A stretch of 50,544 bases of DNA from contig CAIYDT010000136.1 of the NCBI GenBank assembly GCA_903924985.1, positions 1-50,544 on the forward strand. Reading direction: 5' to 3'. Position 1 is the first letter of the stretch. Each line of letters begins with the position of its first letter. This DNA is from an uncultured Acetobacteraceae bacterium (lineage in GTDB: Bacteria; Pseudomonadota; Alphaproteobacteria; Acetobacterales; Acetobacteraceae). The notes beneath the pieces are model-generated. The model was not told the DNA's origin. It saw only the letters and a program-made list of their open reading frames with translations, and did not search any database. Of this stretch, positions 26,646-35,804 are shown one piece after another. A program made the position numbers and the translations under genes.

Positions 26646-27628
26646 AGCGCTTTCTTCTTGCGGTGCTGCTTTTGCTGCCGCTATGTGCCAGGGCGGAACA
26701 GAACGAAGTCCGGATCGTTATGCCCTATGGTCTGGGCTATTTGCCCGTCTACGTCGCGGCGGATCGCGGGTTTATCCAGGAGCGCGCCAAGACAGCGGGG
26801 CTGGGCGAGGTGAAGGTCACATTGACGCATATGGCCAGCGGCCCGGCGAGCAGCGATCTGATTCTGGCCGGGGACGCGGACCTCGCGATGGGCGGCTTCG
26901 GCCCGGCCTTCGTGCTGTGGGATAAAACCAAAGGCAAGATACGGGTCATGACACCGCTCTCGGGCGGGCCGATTCTGCTGCTGTCCAACGACCCGCATAT
27001 CAAGACCATCAAGGATATCGGGCCGAACGACCGCATCGCCATCAGTGCGCTGAAGGTCACGGCGCAAGCGCTGGCGATGCAAATGGCGGCGGCCAAGGAA
27101 TACGGCTGGGATCAACGGTTCCGCTTCGACTCGAATCTGGTTTCCATGTCCAATCCCGACGGCATGGCGATCGTCCTGAGCGGGCAGGGCGCTGTGCGGA
27201 GCCAATTGGCGATCACCCCCTTCGCCGACGAAATGATGGAAACTGGCAAGGTTCACCTGGTGATGAACTCCGAGGATTATATCGAGCCGGGTTCGTCCAT
27301 TTCCGCGCTTTACGTGGCGCCAAAATTCCATGACGGCAGCCCCAAACTCTACACCGCCACCGCCGCTGCGATGGAAGATGCCTTCGCATTCATCAAGACC
27401 AACCCGCACGAGGCCGCGCAGATCTACATGGCGCGCGAGCCGCAGAAGCGCGATATCGCGTGGATCGAAGCGCTGATGACCAACCCGAAAATTCTACGTT
27501 ACAGCTCCACCCCGAAGGGCTTCAAGAAGGGCGCCGACTTCATGTTCGAGGCGGGGACGCTGAAGACCAAGCCGGCGAGCTGGAAGGATCTGGTTTGGGA
27601 GAATATGTGGGGCAAGGACGGAAGCTGA
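26642..27628 (+). CDS. NMT1/SsuA-like ABC substrate-binding protein
   Basis: The 328-residue protein has a short Sec signal (MKRFLLAVLLLLPLCARA) and an NMT1/THI5-like fold: MPYGLGYLPVYVAADRGFIQ near the start, GDADLAMGGFGPAFVLWD, and a helical C-terminus. This family serves sulfonate, nitrate, pyrimidine or aromatic acid importers. No permease or ATPase follows, so it is orphaned or uses a remote channel. It is coupled by an ATGA overlap to the CoA-transferase, an unusual pairing that points to an organic acid ligand (inference). Confidence 0.88.
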   Translation: MKRFLLAVLLLLPLCARAEQNEVRIVMPYGLGYLPVYVAADRGFIQERAKTAGLGEVKVTLTHMASGPASSDLILAGDADLAMGGFGPAFVLWDKTKGKIRVMTPLSGGPILLLSNDPHIKTIKDIGPNDRIAISALKVTAQALAMQMAAAKEYGWDQRFRFDSNLVSMSNPDGMAIVLSGQGAVRSQLAITPFADEMMETGKVHLVMNSEDYIEPGSSISALYVAPKFHDGSPKLYTATAAAMEDAFAFIKTNPHEAAQIYMAREPQKRDIAWIEALMTNPKILRYSSTPKGFKKGADFMFEAGTLKTKPASWKDLVWENMWGKDGS

Positions 27629-27641
27629 TTCTTTTCAACCC

Positions 27642-27673
27642 GTCATGGCGGGCGCATCAAGCCCGGCCATGAC
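27642..27673. terminator. Hairpin between convergent genes (GTCATGGC-type palindrome)
   Basis: GTCATGGCGGGC (27642-27653) pairs with GCCCGGCCATGAC (27661-27673) with a one-base bulge and a 7-nt loop. It sits between genes ending at 27628 (plus) and 27686 (minus), as expected of a bidirectional terminator. It resembles the GTCATGGCCGGG palindromic units widespread in alphaproteobacteria and shares its outer arm with the longer repeat at 40636-40721. Confidence 0.5.
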
Positions 27674-27685
27674 AGAATGAACAGG

Positions 27686-29305
27686 TCACGCCGCGCGCGC
27701 ATCCTCCAGGATCATCACTGCCGCTTTCTCAGCGATCATGATTGTCGGCGCGTTGGTATTGCCGGCGGGAACGGTCGGCATGACCGACGCATCGACCACG
27801 CGCAGACTCCCGACACCATGCACCCGCAGGCGGGCATCGACCACGGAATCGGTGCCCTCCGGCCCCATGCGGCAGGTGCCGACCGGGTGGAGGTTGGACT
27901 GGGCGTTCTCGCGGATGGATTTTTCCAGGTCGGCGTCCGACTGGATATGCGGCCCAGGAACGACTTCCTCGGCCACATAGGGGGCCAGCGCGGGTTGTCG
28001 CGTAAACGACCGCACCATCTTCATCGCGGTCATCAAGGCCTGCATATCATATTGAGTCTGCAAGAAATTGAATTTGATCATCGGCGCGGCCAGGGGATCG
28101 GGGCTTTTTAGTGTCACTGTGCCGCGAGCGTCTGGTTTCAGGTGGATCGCGCTTAGGCTGAATCCCGGAAAATCGTGCGCGATCGCGCCTTTGGGGCCCC
28201 TTGTGGCATAGGAGAATGGAGAAAAATTGAATTGTAGGTCGGGCCTCTCCAGCCGCGGATCGCTGCGCGCGAAGCCACCGGCTGGCACGCCGTTGGACGC
28301 CAACGGGCCGGATTTGAACAGCACATACTGGGCATAGGCCAGTGCGCTGCGGGGCAGGGAACCCGCCAACGTGTTCATCGTCACCTCGCGGCTCGCCCGA
28401 TAGGCCTGCCTGACGTAGAAATGATCCTGCATATGCGCGCCGACGGACGGGACGTCGCGCAGGACCTCGATGCCATACTGCCGCAACAACGCACCCGGTC
28501 CGATGCCGGAGAGTTGCAACAACTGCGGGGAGTTGAAGACGCCGCCGCAAACCACGACCTCGACGCGCGCCCGCGACGTGCGCGGAACCCCGTTCTCCCG
28601 GTATTCCACGCCGTTGGCCTTGCCGTTTTCGACGATCACCCGTGTCGCCAAGGAATTGGGCCGCACCACCAGATTGGTGCGATCCCGAGCGGGGGTGAGG
28701 TAGGCGGTCGCGGTGCTCCAGCGTTTGCTGTTGCCGGTGGTGGCCTGGAAGTAGCCGGCCCCTTCCTGCGTCGCGCCGTTCACGTCGGGGTTGCGCGGCA
28801 GGCCGGACTCCACCATGGCGGCGATCACCGCGTCGGTCAGTTCGTGGCCGGGTTCGCGATCGGTCACGGTCAGCGGCCCGCCGGTGCCGTGGTATGTATC
28901 GGCGCCCTTCAGCCGGTTCTCGGCTTTCTTGAAGAAAGGCAGGACGGAGTCGTAGTCCCAACCGGTGCAGCCGCGCTGCCGCCACTCGTCGTAGTCGCCG
29001 GCGTTGCCGCGCATGTAGACCATGCCGTTGATCGAGCTGGTGCCGCCCAACGTCTTGCCGCGCGGGGAGTACATGGTACGGTTGTTCAGTTGCTCTTCCG
29101 GTTCGGAATCGTACATCCAGTTGACCTTGGGGTCCGAATACAGCCGGGAGAATCCCATCGGAACATGGATCCAGCGATTGCGGTCGGGCGGGCCGGCTTC
29201 CAGCAGCAGCACGCGGTGTTTGCCGGATTCGCTCAGGCGGGCGGCGACGGCGCAGCCAGCGGATCCCGCCCCGGTGACGATGTAGTCGAAGGCTTCTTCG
29301 GCCAT
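27686..29305 (-). CDS. GMC-family oxidoreductase, choline-dehydrogenase-like
   Basis: The intact 539-residue flavoprotein has FAD motif [20 protein letters not shown] with LLLEAGPPD. Other GMC signatures are [20 protein letters not shown] and [18 protein letters not shown]. The active-site His is in [11 protein letters not shown] and the Asn pair in [16 protein letters not shown]. It oxidises an alcohol to an aldehyde or ketone. It is not closely similar to the broken GMC enzyme at 17938-19537. It diverges from the second CoA-transferase gene (64 bp apart), so the two may share a control region. Confidence 0.93.
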   Translation of the reverse strand: MAEEAFDYIVTGAGSAGCAVAARLSESGKHRVLLLEAGPPDRNRWIHVPMGFSRLYSDPKVNWMYDSEPEEQLNNRTMYSPRGKTLGGTSSINGMVYMRGNAGDYDEWRQRGCTGWDYDSVLPFFKKAENRLKGADTYHGTGGPLTVTDREPGHELTDAVIAAMVESGLPRNPDVNGATQEGAGYFQATTGNSKRWSTATAYLTPARDRTNLVVRPNSLATRVIVENGKANGVEYRENGVPRTSRARVEVVVCGGVFNSPQLLQLSGIGPGALLRQYGIEVLRDVPSVGAHMQDHFYVRQAYRASREVTMNTLAGSLPRSALAYAQYVLFKSGPLASNGVPAGGFARSDPRLERPDLQFNFSPFSYATRGPKGAIAHDFPGFSLSAIHLKPDARGTVTLKSPDPLAAPMIKFNFLQTQYDMQALMTAMKMVRSFTRQPALAPYVAEEVVPGPHIQSDADLEKSIRENAQSNLHPVGTCRMGPEGTDSVVDARLRVHGVGSLRVVDASVMPTVPAGNTNAPTIMIAEKAAVMILEDARAA

Positions 29306-29369
29306 GCTGTTTCCCCCATGCGTCCGGAACGGCTACTCTGCTGTGCGTTAACCGGAAGCAAGAGAGACC

Positions 29370-30563
29370 ATGACCGAAGCAACCGGCCCGCTCAAGGGCA
29401 TCCGAATCCTGGACCTGACGACCGTCGTGCTGGGCCCCTTCGCCACCCAGACGCTGGGGGACTGGGGCGCGGACGTGATTAAGATCGAGGGAATCGGCGG
29501 CGACACCGCCCGCAACTCCGGCCTGTTCCGCAACCGCGGCATGGCGGCCAACTTCATGCAGTTGAACCGCAACAAGCGGTCGGTGTCCCTGGACCTGAAA
29601 ACCTCGGGCGGGAAGGAGGTTTTGCGCCGTCTGATCCCCACAGCCGACGCCATCGTGACCAACATTCGACCGGCCGGGATGGGGCGCCTGGGGTTCGGGT
29701 ATGAGGCGTGCAAGGCGCTGAACCCCCGCCTGATCTACACCGTCGCCACCGGCTTCGGGCAGGACGGGCCGTGGCGTGCCCGCCCGGCCTTCGATGAGAT
29801 CATCCAGGCGGCGAGCGGGTTCGCCAGCGCCATCGGGTCGGACGACGAGCCGCAATTCGTCGCCAGTCTGGCGGCGGACAAGCTGACCGGCATGGCCATG
29901 GTGTCCGCCGTGTGCGCCGCGCTGTACCAGCGGGAACGCAGTGGGGAGGGGCAATTGGTCGAGGTCCCCATGCTGGAGACCCTGACCGCGTTCAACAGCG
30001 TGGAGATGATGGGCGGATTGAGCTTTGAACCCCCCGTTGGCCCACCCGTTTACAAGCGCATGCGGCACCGCAAGCCGGCCAAGACCAAGGACGGGTGGAT
30101 GACGATGCTGCCCTACTCCGCCGCCAACTGGAACGCGTTTTTCCAGGCGGTTGGACGGCCCGAACTGACCGAAGAACTGGGCATCAACGACCCGGTCAAG
30201 CGGGCGCAGAACATCGACGTGGTCTACGAGAAGATGCGCGAGATCGCTTTGACCCGTACCACCGCGGAATGGGAGGAACTGCTGCTGAGCATCGACGTGC
30301 CGCATACGTCGTTCACCCGCATGGCGGAGGTAACGGAGCAGCCGCATTTGAAGGCGGTCGGGATGTTCCCGGTTCTGGACCACCCGACGCAGGGTGCCGT
30401 CCGGCTCGCGCGTCCCCCAACCAGGTTTGGGTCCACGCCCGCGGACATTCGCCGACCGGTGCCGTTACTCGGCGAGCATACGGCGGAGTTGTTGCGGGAG
30501 GTTGGGTTCTCCGACGCCGAGATTGAGGGAATGGTGGCGGTTAAAGCAGCGAAGATGGGGTGA
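29370..30563 (+). CDS. CaiB/BaiF-family CoA-transferase (second)
   Basis: The 397-residue class III CoA-transferase resembles the one at 25440: GIRILDLTTVVLGPFATQTL, GADVIKIEGIGGD, RARPAFDEIIQAASG with likely catalytic Asp142, and a C-terminal LLGEHTAELLREVGF. The two share order and spacing of motifs but differ through much of their length, so they are paralogues and not a recent duplication. Its 3' end overlaps the convergent MmgE/PrpD gene by 23 bp. Confidence 0.93.
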   Translation: MTEATGPLKGIRILDLTTVVLGPFATQTLGDWGADVIKIEGIGGDTARNSGLFRNRGMAANFMQLNRNKRSVSLDLKTSGGKEVLRRLIPTADAIVTNIRPAGMGRLGFGYEACKALNPRLIYTVATGFGQDGPWRARPAFDEIIQAASGFASAIGSDDEPQFVASLAADKLTGMAMVSAVCAALYQRERSGEGQLVEVPMLETLTAFNSVEMMGGLSFEPPVGPPVYKRMRHRKPAKTKDGWMTMLPYSAANWNAFFQAVGRPELTEELGINDPVKRAQNIDVVYEKMREIALTRTTAEWEELLLSIDVPHTSFTRMAEVTEQPHLKAVGMFPVLDHPTQGAVRLARPPTRFGSTPADIRRPVPLLGEHTAELLREVGFSDAEIEGMVAVKAAKMG

Positions 30564-31884
30564 CGCAGCGGATCAGCGATCCGATCGTCGGCAGTGTATC
30601 GATCTCCCAGGCTGCCCCGATAAGCATGTCGACTGGACCTTTGAAGCCGCCGTGGCGCGCGGAGTCCAGGACCTTCGCCTCGATCTCCTGATCTGATAGT
30701 GGATGTGCCAGGCTGCCCTTCGCGTGCAATACCGTCGCGGTGAACGTCCGTCCGTCGTTGGTGCGGGCGGTGGCGGTTGCGGCGCCCCTTGGGCTGTTGG
30801 AGTCCAGTTGGGCTTTGGTGCGTGTTCGGAATGCCGCGACCTCCGGATTGTGGACCGTTGCGTCCTCGAATTCCGCCAATCCGGCCTTGCCGAACAGAAA
30901 GGATACCGCGGCGCAGTGGTGGATGCTGACGCGGGCGTCGCGTTCGCCGGTGACGACGCGATCGCCTCGGTCGAGCAGGAGCTGCTCGCCGGAGACGATG
31001 ACTTCGGCGATGTCGTCGGCTTTCAACCGGTGATCCCGGCGCAGGGCGAGGCAGGCGTCTATCACCGCGTGCATGACGATGCCGCTTGGGTAGGGCTTGT
31101 AGGTGTTCCTGCCCGCTTCCCATCGCGAGCCGAGTTCGCCGATGATTTCCTCGACCACCGGCACGTCGCCCATGGCGCGTGCCCAGCCCAGCGGCCCTTC
31201 CAGCGCGGCCGGTGCGGCGGTGTACCCTTGTTCCGCCAACTGCGCGGCGAACAGCCCGTTGCGGGCGGCGTTGCCGACGCTGACGTTCTTGCCGGCGCTT
31301 GGCAGGTTTTCGACCGTGCCCGCGGATTGGGATGAGGCGATACCGATGGCGTGGGCGGTCTGTTCCGCGTTCAGGCCCAGCAGTTTCGCACCGGCAGCGG
31401 CGGCTCCGAAAATCCCGCATGTCGAGGTTATGTGCCATCCTCGAGCATAGTGCGCCGGGGAGACGGCGTTGCCGATACGGCAGGCGACTTCCATCCCCAG
31501 AATGAACGCGTGCAAAGCGGTGGCGCCCGTGACGCCGCGCTGTTCCGCCAGCGCCAGCACCACGGGCGCCACCGGCGCGGCGGGATGGATGACGGTGCGC
31601 AGATGCGTGTCGTCGTAGTCCAGTAAGTTGGCACCGATGGCGTTGACGAAGGCCGCGCCTAGCACGTCCAGCCGTTCGGATCGGCCGAGCACCGTCACGC
31701 GGTCCGCGCCGGACAGCGGCAGCAGTGTTCGCACTGCCATTTCCACCGGCTGCGATTGGGCAACACCCAACGCGCAGCCGATCGAATTCAGCAGCGAACG
31801 CCGGCCTTCATGGCGCAGCGTGTCGGAAAAATCGTCCCACCGGGACCCCGAAACGAATTGGCCCAGGGCCTCGGTGGCGGTCAT
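30541..31884 (-). CDS. MmgE/PrpD-family protein
   Basis: From ATG 31884 the protein has 447 residues. PrpD-like blocks: DYDDTHLRTVIHPAAPVAP, the helical ATALHAFILGMEVACRIGN, ARGWHITSTCGIFGAAAAGA and the C-terminal domain with KPYPSGIVMHAVIDACL. Members dehydrate 2-methylcitrate (PrpD), decarboxylate cis-aconitate or isomerise small acids. No methylcitrate genes are nearby, so a PrpD role is not assumed. The upstream in-frame start (31962) is not conserved. It follows the GST gene by 4 bp in one operon. Confidence 0.9.
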   Translation of the reverse strand: MTATEALGQFVSGSRWDDFSDTLRHEGRRSLLNSIGCALGVAQSQPVEMAVRTLLPLSGADRVTVLGRSERLDVLGAAFVNAIGANLLDYDDTHLRTVIHPAAPVAPVVLALAEQRGVTGATALHAFILGMEVACRIGNAVSPAHYARGWHITSTCGIFGAAAAGAKLLGLNAEQTAHAIGIASSQSAGTVENLPSAGKNVSVGNAARNGLFAAQLAEQGYTAAPAALEGPLGWARAMGDVPVVEEIIGELGSRWEAGRNTYKPYPSGIVMHAVIDACLALRRDHRLKADDIAEVIVSGEQLLLDRGDRVVTGERDARVSIHHCAAVSFLFGKAGLAEFEDATVHNPEVAAFRTRTKAQLDSNSPRGAATATARTNDGRTFTATVLHAKGSLAHPLSDQEIEAKVLDSARHGGFKGPVDMLIGAAWEIDTLPTIGSLIRCVTPSSLL

Positions 31885-31888
31885 GGCG

Positions 31889-32563
31889 TCAGGCGACCTT
31901 GACCGCGAGGTGGGGGAACATGGCGATGCGCGCGGCGTCGTCCATCTCGGCCTTGAACGCATGGCGGTCCTTCAGTGCCAAGGCTCGGGCAGCGGCCGGG
32001 CGGGCGCTGATTTCGTCCAGATGCCGCTTCACGTTCGGCAGGCTGTCGAACGCGTCCGGCCCGAGGACGAAGGGCACCAGCCGCGACCAGCCCCACACGG
32101 CCATATCGACGACGGTGTAAGTATCGCCCAGCATGAACCGGTTGTTGGCGAGGCGGTCGTTCAGGATGCCCCAATGGCGCTTGGCCTCGAACACGTAGCG
32201 ATTGACGGCGTATTCCTTCGGCTCCGGCGCGACGTTCTTGAAATGCACGGCCTGGCCGGAATAGGGGCCGATGCCGGACGCGACGAACATCAGCCAGGAC
32301 AGCAGGGGGCCGCGGTCGGGGGACATGAACTGGCCGGTCTTTTCGCCGAGGTACAGCAGGATCGCGTTGCTATCGAACACGGTCGTGCCGTCGTCGATAA
32401 TGGCCGGCAGCTTGGCGTTCGGGTTGATCGCCAGGAACGCCGGTTCGTGCTGCTCGCCCTTGCGGGTGTCGATGGGAATCAGCTCATAGGGCAGCCCCAT
32501 CTCCTCCAGGCACAGCGCCACCTTGGTCGGGTTGGGCGCGAGATTGTAGTAAAACTTGATCAT
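31889..32563 (-). CDS. Glutathione S-transferase family protein
   Basis: From ATG 32563 the protein has 224 residues. It has a thioredoxin-like N-domain (MIKFYYNLAPNPTKVALCL) with the cis-Pro53 motif NAKLPAI and the glutathione gamma-Glu site FDSNAILLYL, then a helical C-domain. The Asn11-Pro-Thr arrangement resembles Nu-class (YfcG/YghU/Ure2-like) GSTs, which often reduce disulfides or break C-halogen and ether bonds. A 60-residue upstream extension in the same frame is rejected. It precedes the PrpD-type gene by 4 bp and diverges from the SDR at 32637. Confidence 0.92.
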   Translation of the reverse strand: MIKFYYNLAPNPTKVALCLEEMGLPYELIPIDTRKGEQHEPAFLAINPNAKLPAIIDDGTTVFDSNAILLYLGEKTGQFMSPDRGPLLSWLMFVASGIGPYSGQAVHFKNVAPEPKEYAVNRYVFEAKRHWGILNDRLANNRFMLGDTYTVVDMAVWGWSRLVPFVLGPDAFDSLPNVKRHLDEISARPAAARALALKDRHAFKAEMDDAARIAMFPHLAVKVA

Positions 32564-32636
32564 GCCTGGGACTCCCTGTTGGCCTCCCGGCGACCTTAGC
32601 GCATCCTGCGGGGGATGACATGAGGGGGAACGAACC

Positions 32637-33392
32637 GTGGAATTGGGACTCAAGGGGCGGCGCGTGGTGGTGGCGGGCGGCAGCCGGGGCATCGGCAAGG
32701 CCATCGCGCTGGGATTCGCGGCCGAGGGTTGCGCCGTCTCCATCTGCGCCCGTGGCGCCGAGGCATTGGAATCCGCACGCGCCGAGATTGCCGCGCTGGG
32801 TGGCGTCGTCCACGCCGCGTCTTGCGACCTGGCGGATAACGCCGCGATCCAGGCCTATATGCCGGCGGCCGCCGCGGCGCTGGGCGGCGGGATCGACATA
32901 TTGATCAACAACGCCTCGGGCTTCGGCCCTTCGGACGACGAGGCTAGCTGGGAATCCAGCCTGTCGGTAGACCTGCTGGCGACCGTGCGTGGCACGCGGG
33001 AGGCGTTGCCGTTCCTGGAGCAGGGCAGGGACCCCGCGATTATCAATATTGCCTCGGGCTCTGGGATCAATCCGGCGGTGCGAAACCCTGCTTACGGGGC
33101 GTCGAAAGCGGCGGTGATCCATTTCACCCGCACCAAGGCCGTTGCGCTGGCCAAGAAGGGCATCAGGGTCAATTGCATCGCACCCGGCTCGATCGAGTTT
33201 CCTGGCGGGTCGTGGGAAAAGCGCAAGGTCGACAATCCCACGCTCTATAACAACATCTTCAATAATATCCCGTTCGGGCGGTTGGGCCGGCCGGAGGAGA
33301 TCGCTCGCGTGGTGGTGTTCATCGCCTCCCCCGCCGCGAACTGGATGACCGCGCAGGTGATGCAGGTGAACGGCGCGCAGGGCATGCGGTAG
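32637..33392 (+). CDS. SDR-family oxidoreductase
   Basis: The 251-residue classical SDR starts at GTG 32637, with GAGGGGGA upstream. Motifs: VVAGGSRGIG (11-20), NNAS in place of NNAG (91-94), and an intact catalytic set Ser140, Tyr153, Lys157 (YGASK). The C-terminus (VMQVNGAQGMR) departs slightly from the usual VDGG. The N-terminus MELGLKGRRVVVAGGSRGIG resembles 3-oxoacyl-reductase-like catabolic SDRs. It leads into the acyl-CoA dehydrogenase pair 46 bp downstream. Confidence 0.9.
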   Translation: MELGLKGRRVVVAGGSRGIGKAIALGFAAEGCAVSICARGAEALESARAEIAALGGVVHAASCDLADNAAIQAYMPAAAAALGGGIDILINNASGFGPSDDEASWESSLSVDLLATVRGTREALPFLEQGRDPAIINIASGSGINPAVRNPAYGASKAAVIHFTRTKAVALAKKGIRVNCIAPGSIEFPGGSWEKRKVDNPTLYNNIFNNIPFGRLGRPEEIARVVVFIASPAANWMTAQVMQVNGAQGMR

Positions 33393-33438
33393 ATTTTTGT
33401 CCATGCCCCGCTAAGGTGGGGCGAGAAAGGGACGTTCG

Positions 33439-34536
33439 ATGAAATTCAGTTTTTCCGGTGAGCAAGACGAGTTCCGCTCCAACCTTCGCCGCTTCCTGGC
33501 GGATCGCGCGCCGATCAAGGAAGCCCGTCGCCTGATGGAAACCGATGGCGGGTGGGAGCGGGGGGGGTGGAAAGCCCTGAACGCCGAACTTGGGCTGACG
33601 GCGGTGCGCATCCCCGAGGAATACGGCGGCCACGGCTTCGGCTTCGGAGAGCATTGCATCGTGCTGGAGGAAATGGGGCGGGCACTGGTGTGCGCGCCCT
33701 ATTTCGCCACGACGGTGCTGGCGGCGGGTGCGATCCTGCATGCCGGGACGGAGGAGCAGAAGGCGGCGCTGCTGCCGGGGATTGCTTCGGGGGATACCGT
33801 GGCGACGCTGGCTTCGGCTGAGGATGGCGGATCGTGGGACGCCGAATCGACGACGCTGACGGCGTCTCCAAGCGGTCGGCTGAACGGGCATAAGAGTTTC
33901 GTGCTGGATGGGCACACCGCCGACGTGATCGTGGTGCTGGCACGCGGGCCTGCCGGCTTGGCGTTCTACACGGTCGACGGCAATGCGGCGGGCCTGACCC
34001 GGCGCCTGCTGAAGACCATGGACCCCACGCGGAAGCTGGCCCGTCTTGAATTCTCCGATGTCGAGGGAACTTCGCTGGGTTCGGCCGCGGGCGCCTACGA
34101 ACGCGTCATGATCGAGGCCGCGGTGTGCCTGTCGAACGAAATGGTCGGCGGGGCGGAACGGCTGCGGGAGGACTCGCTGGCGTATTCGATGATGCGCATG
34201 CAGTTCGGTAAGGCCATCGCGTCCTTCCAGTCCATGAAGCACAAAGCCGCCGATATGCTGCTGGATGTGGAATTGGCGAAGTCCGCCGCGTATTACGCCG
34301 CCGCCGCTTTGGACGATGGCGATGAGGATATCGCCGTGACTGCTTCCCTGGCGAAGGCTTGTGCGTCCGACGCGTATTCTCAAACCGCGACGCATGCGAT
34401 CCAAATCCATGGCGGCATCGGGTTTACCTACGATAACGACACGCATCTTTGGTATAAGCGCGCCAAAAGCTCCGACGTCCTGTTTGGCGATGCGTTCTAC
34501 CATCGCGAACAGATGATGAAGAACTGGGCGGCATGA
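33439..34536 (+). CDS. Acyl-CoA dehydrogenase, subunit of a probable heteromeric pair
   Basis: The 365-residue ACAD starts MKFSFSGEQDEFRSNLRRFL and contains LGLTAVRIPEEYGGHGFGF and a C-terminal IHGGIGFTYDNDTHLWYKRA. Its middle domain is degenerate (ASAEDGGSWDAE where the FAD-contacting WCQ-xSEPxAGSD segment is expected), while the neighbour at 34548 keeps that segment. Adjacent, dissimilar ACAD genes often form alpha2-beta2 enzymes, as in steroid side-chain degradation, where the FAD site is shared. I infer the same here. Confidence 0.9.
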   Translation: MKFSFSGEQDEFRSNLRRFLADRAPIKEARRLMETDGGWERGGWKALNAELGLTAVRIPEEYGGHGFGFGEHCIVLEEMGRALVCAPYFATTVLAAGAILHAGTEEQKAALLPGIASGDTVATLASAEDGGSWDAESTTLTASPSGRLNGHKSFVLDGHTADVIVVLARGPAGLAFYTVDGNAAGLTRRLLKTMDPTRKLARLEFSDVEGTSLGSAAGAYERVMIEAAVCLSNEMVGGAERLREDSLAYSMMRMQFGKAIASFQSMKHKAADMLLDVELAKSAAYYAAAALDDGDEDIAVTASLAKACASDAYSQTATHAIQIHGGIGFTYDNDTHLWYKRAKSSDVLFGDAFYHREQMMKNWAA

Positions 34537-34547
34537 GGGAGCGGACG

Positions 34548-35804
34548 ATGACTGAATTGAACGAAGAAACCGTCCGCGCCGAATGTCGCGCCTGGCTGGA
34601 AGCCAATTGGGACCCGAACCTCGGCCTGGTGGAATGGCGTCATAAACTGGCGGAATCCGGCTGGGGCAATCCGCATTGGCCGTCCCGCTGGTATGGCCGC
34701 GATCTGCCGGTCGGTCTGGTGCCGGTGGTGAAGGAAGAGTTTTCTCGGATTGGCGCCATTGGGCCCGCGGAGGCCGGCATTCGCGTGCTGGCCGCCGCCA
34801 CCATCCTGGCGCACGGCACCGACATGCACAAAGAGAAATTCCTGCTGCGTATCATGACGGGGGAGGATACCTGGTGCCAGTTATTCTCCGAACCCGGTAG
34901 CGGGTCGGATGTCGCGGGCGCGGTAACGCGTGCGGAAATGCGCGGCAATCAGTGGATTATCAACGGGCAGAAGGTGTGGACCACTAGCGCACATAAGGCG
35001 CATTGGGGCCTGTTGCTGGCCCGCACCGACTGGGACGCCAAGAAGCACGCCGGGCTGTCGTATTTCATCATCGACATGAAGCAGCCGGGGGTTACGGTGC
35101 ACCCGTTGCGGCAGATGAACGGACATGCCTCGTTCAACCAGGTGTTCCTGACCGACGCCACCGTGCAGCCGGAGTTCCTGGTCGCCAATGTCGGCGAAGG
35201 CTGGGCGGTGACCACCACCACGCTGATGCACGAACGCCGCGGCGCTGATGGGTTGCGGACATGGGGTAAAGGCTCAACCCGGTCGGAGCGTGCGTACGAG
35301 GAAGAGCGGGCCGAAATCGCGACGACGATGGAGCCCTACAAGTGGTACCCGCAACGCGCCGGCCGCGTCGATTTGGTCATTCCCCGGGCCAAAGAGACGG
35401 GGCGGATCGCCGATCCGGTGGTGCGGCAGGAAATCGCCAAGCTCATGACCATGTCCAAAGCCGCTGAATGGACCGCTCGGCGTGCGCGCACGGCGCAGGA
35501 GCAAGGCCGGCCGCAGGGGCCCGAGGGATCCCTGGGCAAGCTGGTGTCCAGCAATATCGCCCGAGCGGCGGCTCGGGTGCACACGCAGATCTCGGGGGCG
35601 GATGCGCTGCTGACCGGGGACGACAGCCCGATGAACGGGGTGATCGCGGAGATTTTGGTGTCGGTGCCGGCGACCTCCATCGCGGGCGGGACGGATGAAA
35701 TTCAGCGGAATATTATCAGCGAACGCGTGCTGAAAATGCCGCGGGAGCGGACAGGGGATTCGGATAAGCCGTTCAAGGACGTGCCTCGGAATTTGGTGGG
35801 GTAG
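34548..35804 (+). CDS. Acyl-CoA dehydrogenase, second subunit of the pair
   Basis: The 418-residue ACAD has the full FAD/substrate segment (WCQLFSEPGSGSDVA), INGQKVWTTSAH and a C-terminal SIAGGTDEIQRNIISERVL. ATG 34548 is preferred over the ATG at 34533, since GAGGGAG (34535-34541) would be its ribosome site; either start makes it coupled to the preceding ACAD. The last 32 bp overlap the convergent GNAT gene. The substrate is probably a bulky acyl-CoA, by analogy with paired ACADs. Confidence 0.92.
   Translation: MTELNEETVRAECRAWLEANWDPNLGLVEWRHKLAESGWGNPHWPSRWYGRDLPVGLVPVVKEEFSRIGAIGPAEAGIRVLAAATILAHGTDMHKEKFLLRIMTGEDTWCQLFSEPGSGSDVAGAVTRAEMRGNQWIINGQKVWTTSAHKAHWGLLLARTDWDAKKHAGLSYFIIDMKQPGVTVHPLRQMNGHASFNQVFLTDATVQPEFLVANVGEGWAVTTTTLMHERRGADGLRTWGKGSTRSERAYEEERAEIATTMEPYKWYPQRAGRVDLVIPRAKETGRIADPVVRQEIAKLMTMSKAAEWTARRARTAQEQGRPQGPEGSLGKLVSSNIARAAARVHTQISGADALLTGDDSPMNGVIAEILVSVPATSIAGGTDEIQRNIISERVLKMPRERTGDSDKPFKDVPRNLVG

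Noticed and set aside
28047..30383. A 778-codon minus-strand frame
   Set aside because: It overlaps the GMC gene in another frame and runs antisense to the second CoA-transferase; parts are Arg/His-rich and lack any motif.
30541..31884. Calling the MmgE/PrpD protein 2-methylcitrate dehydratase
   Set aside because: No prpB, prpC or acnD-like gene is present, and the family includes several other activities.
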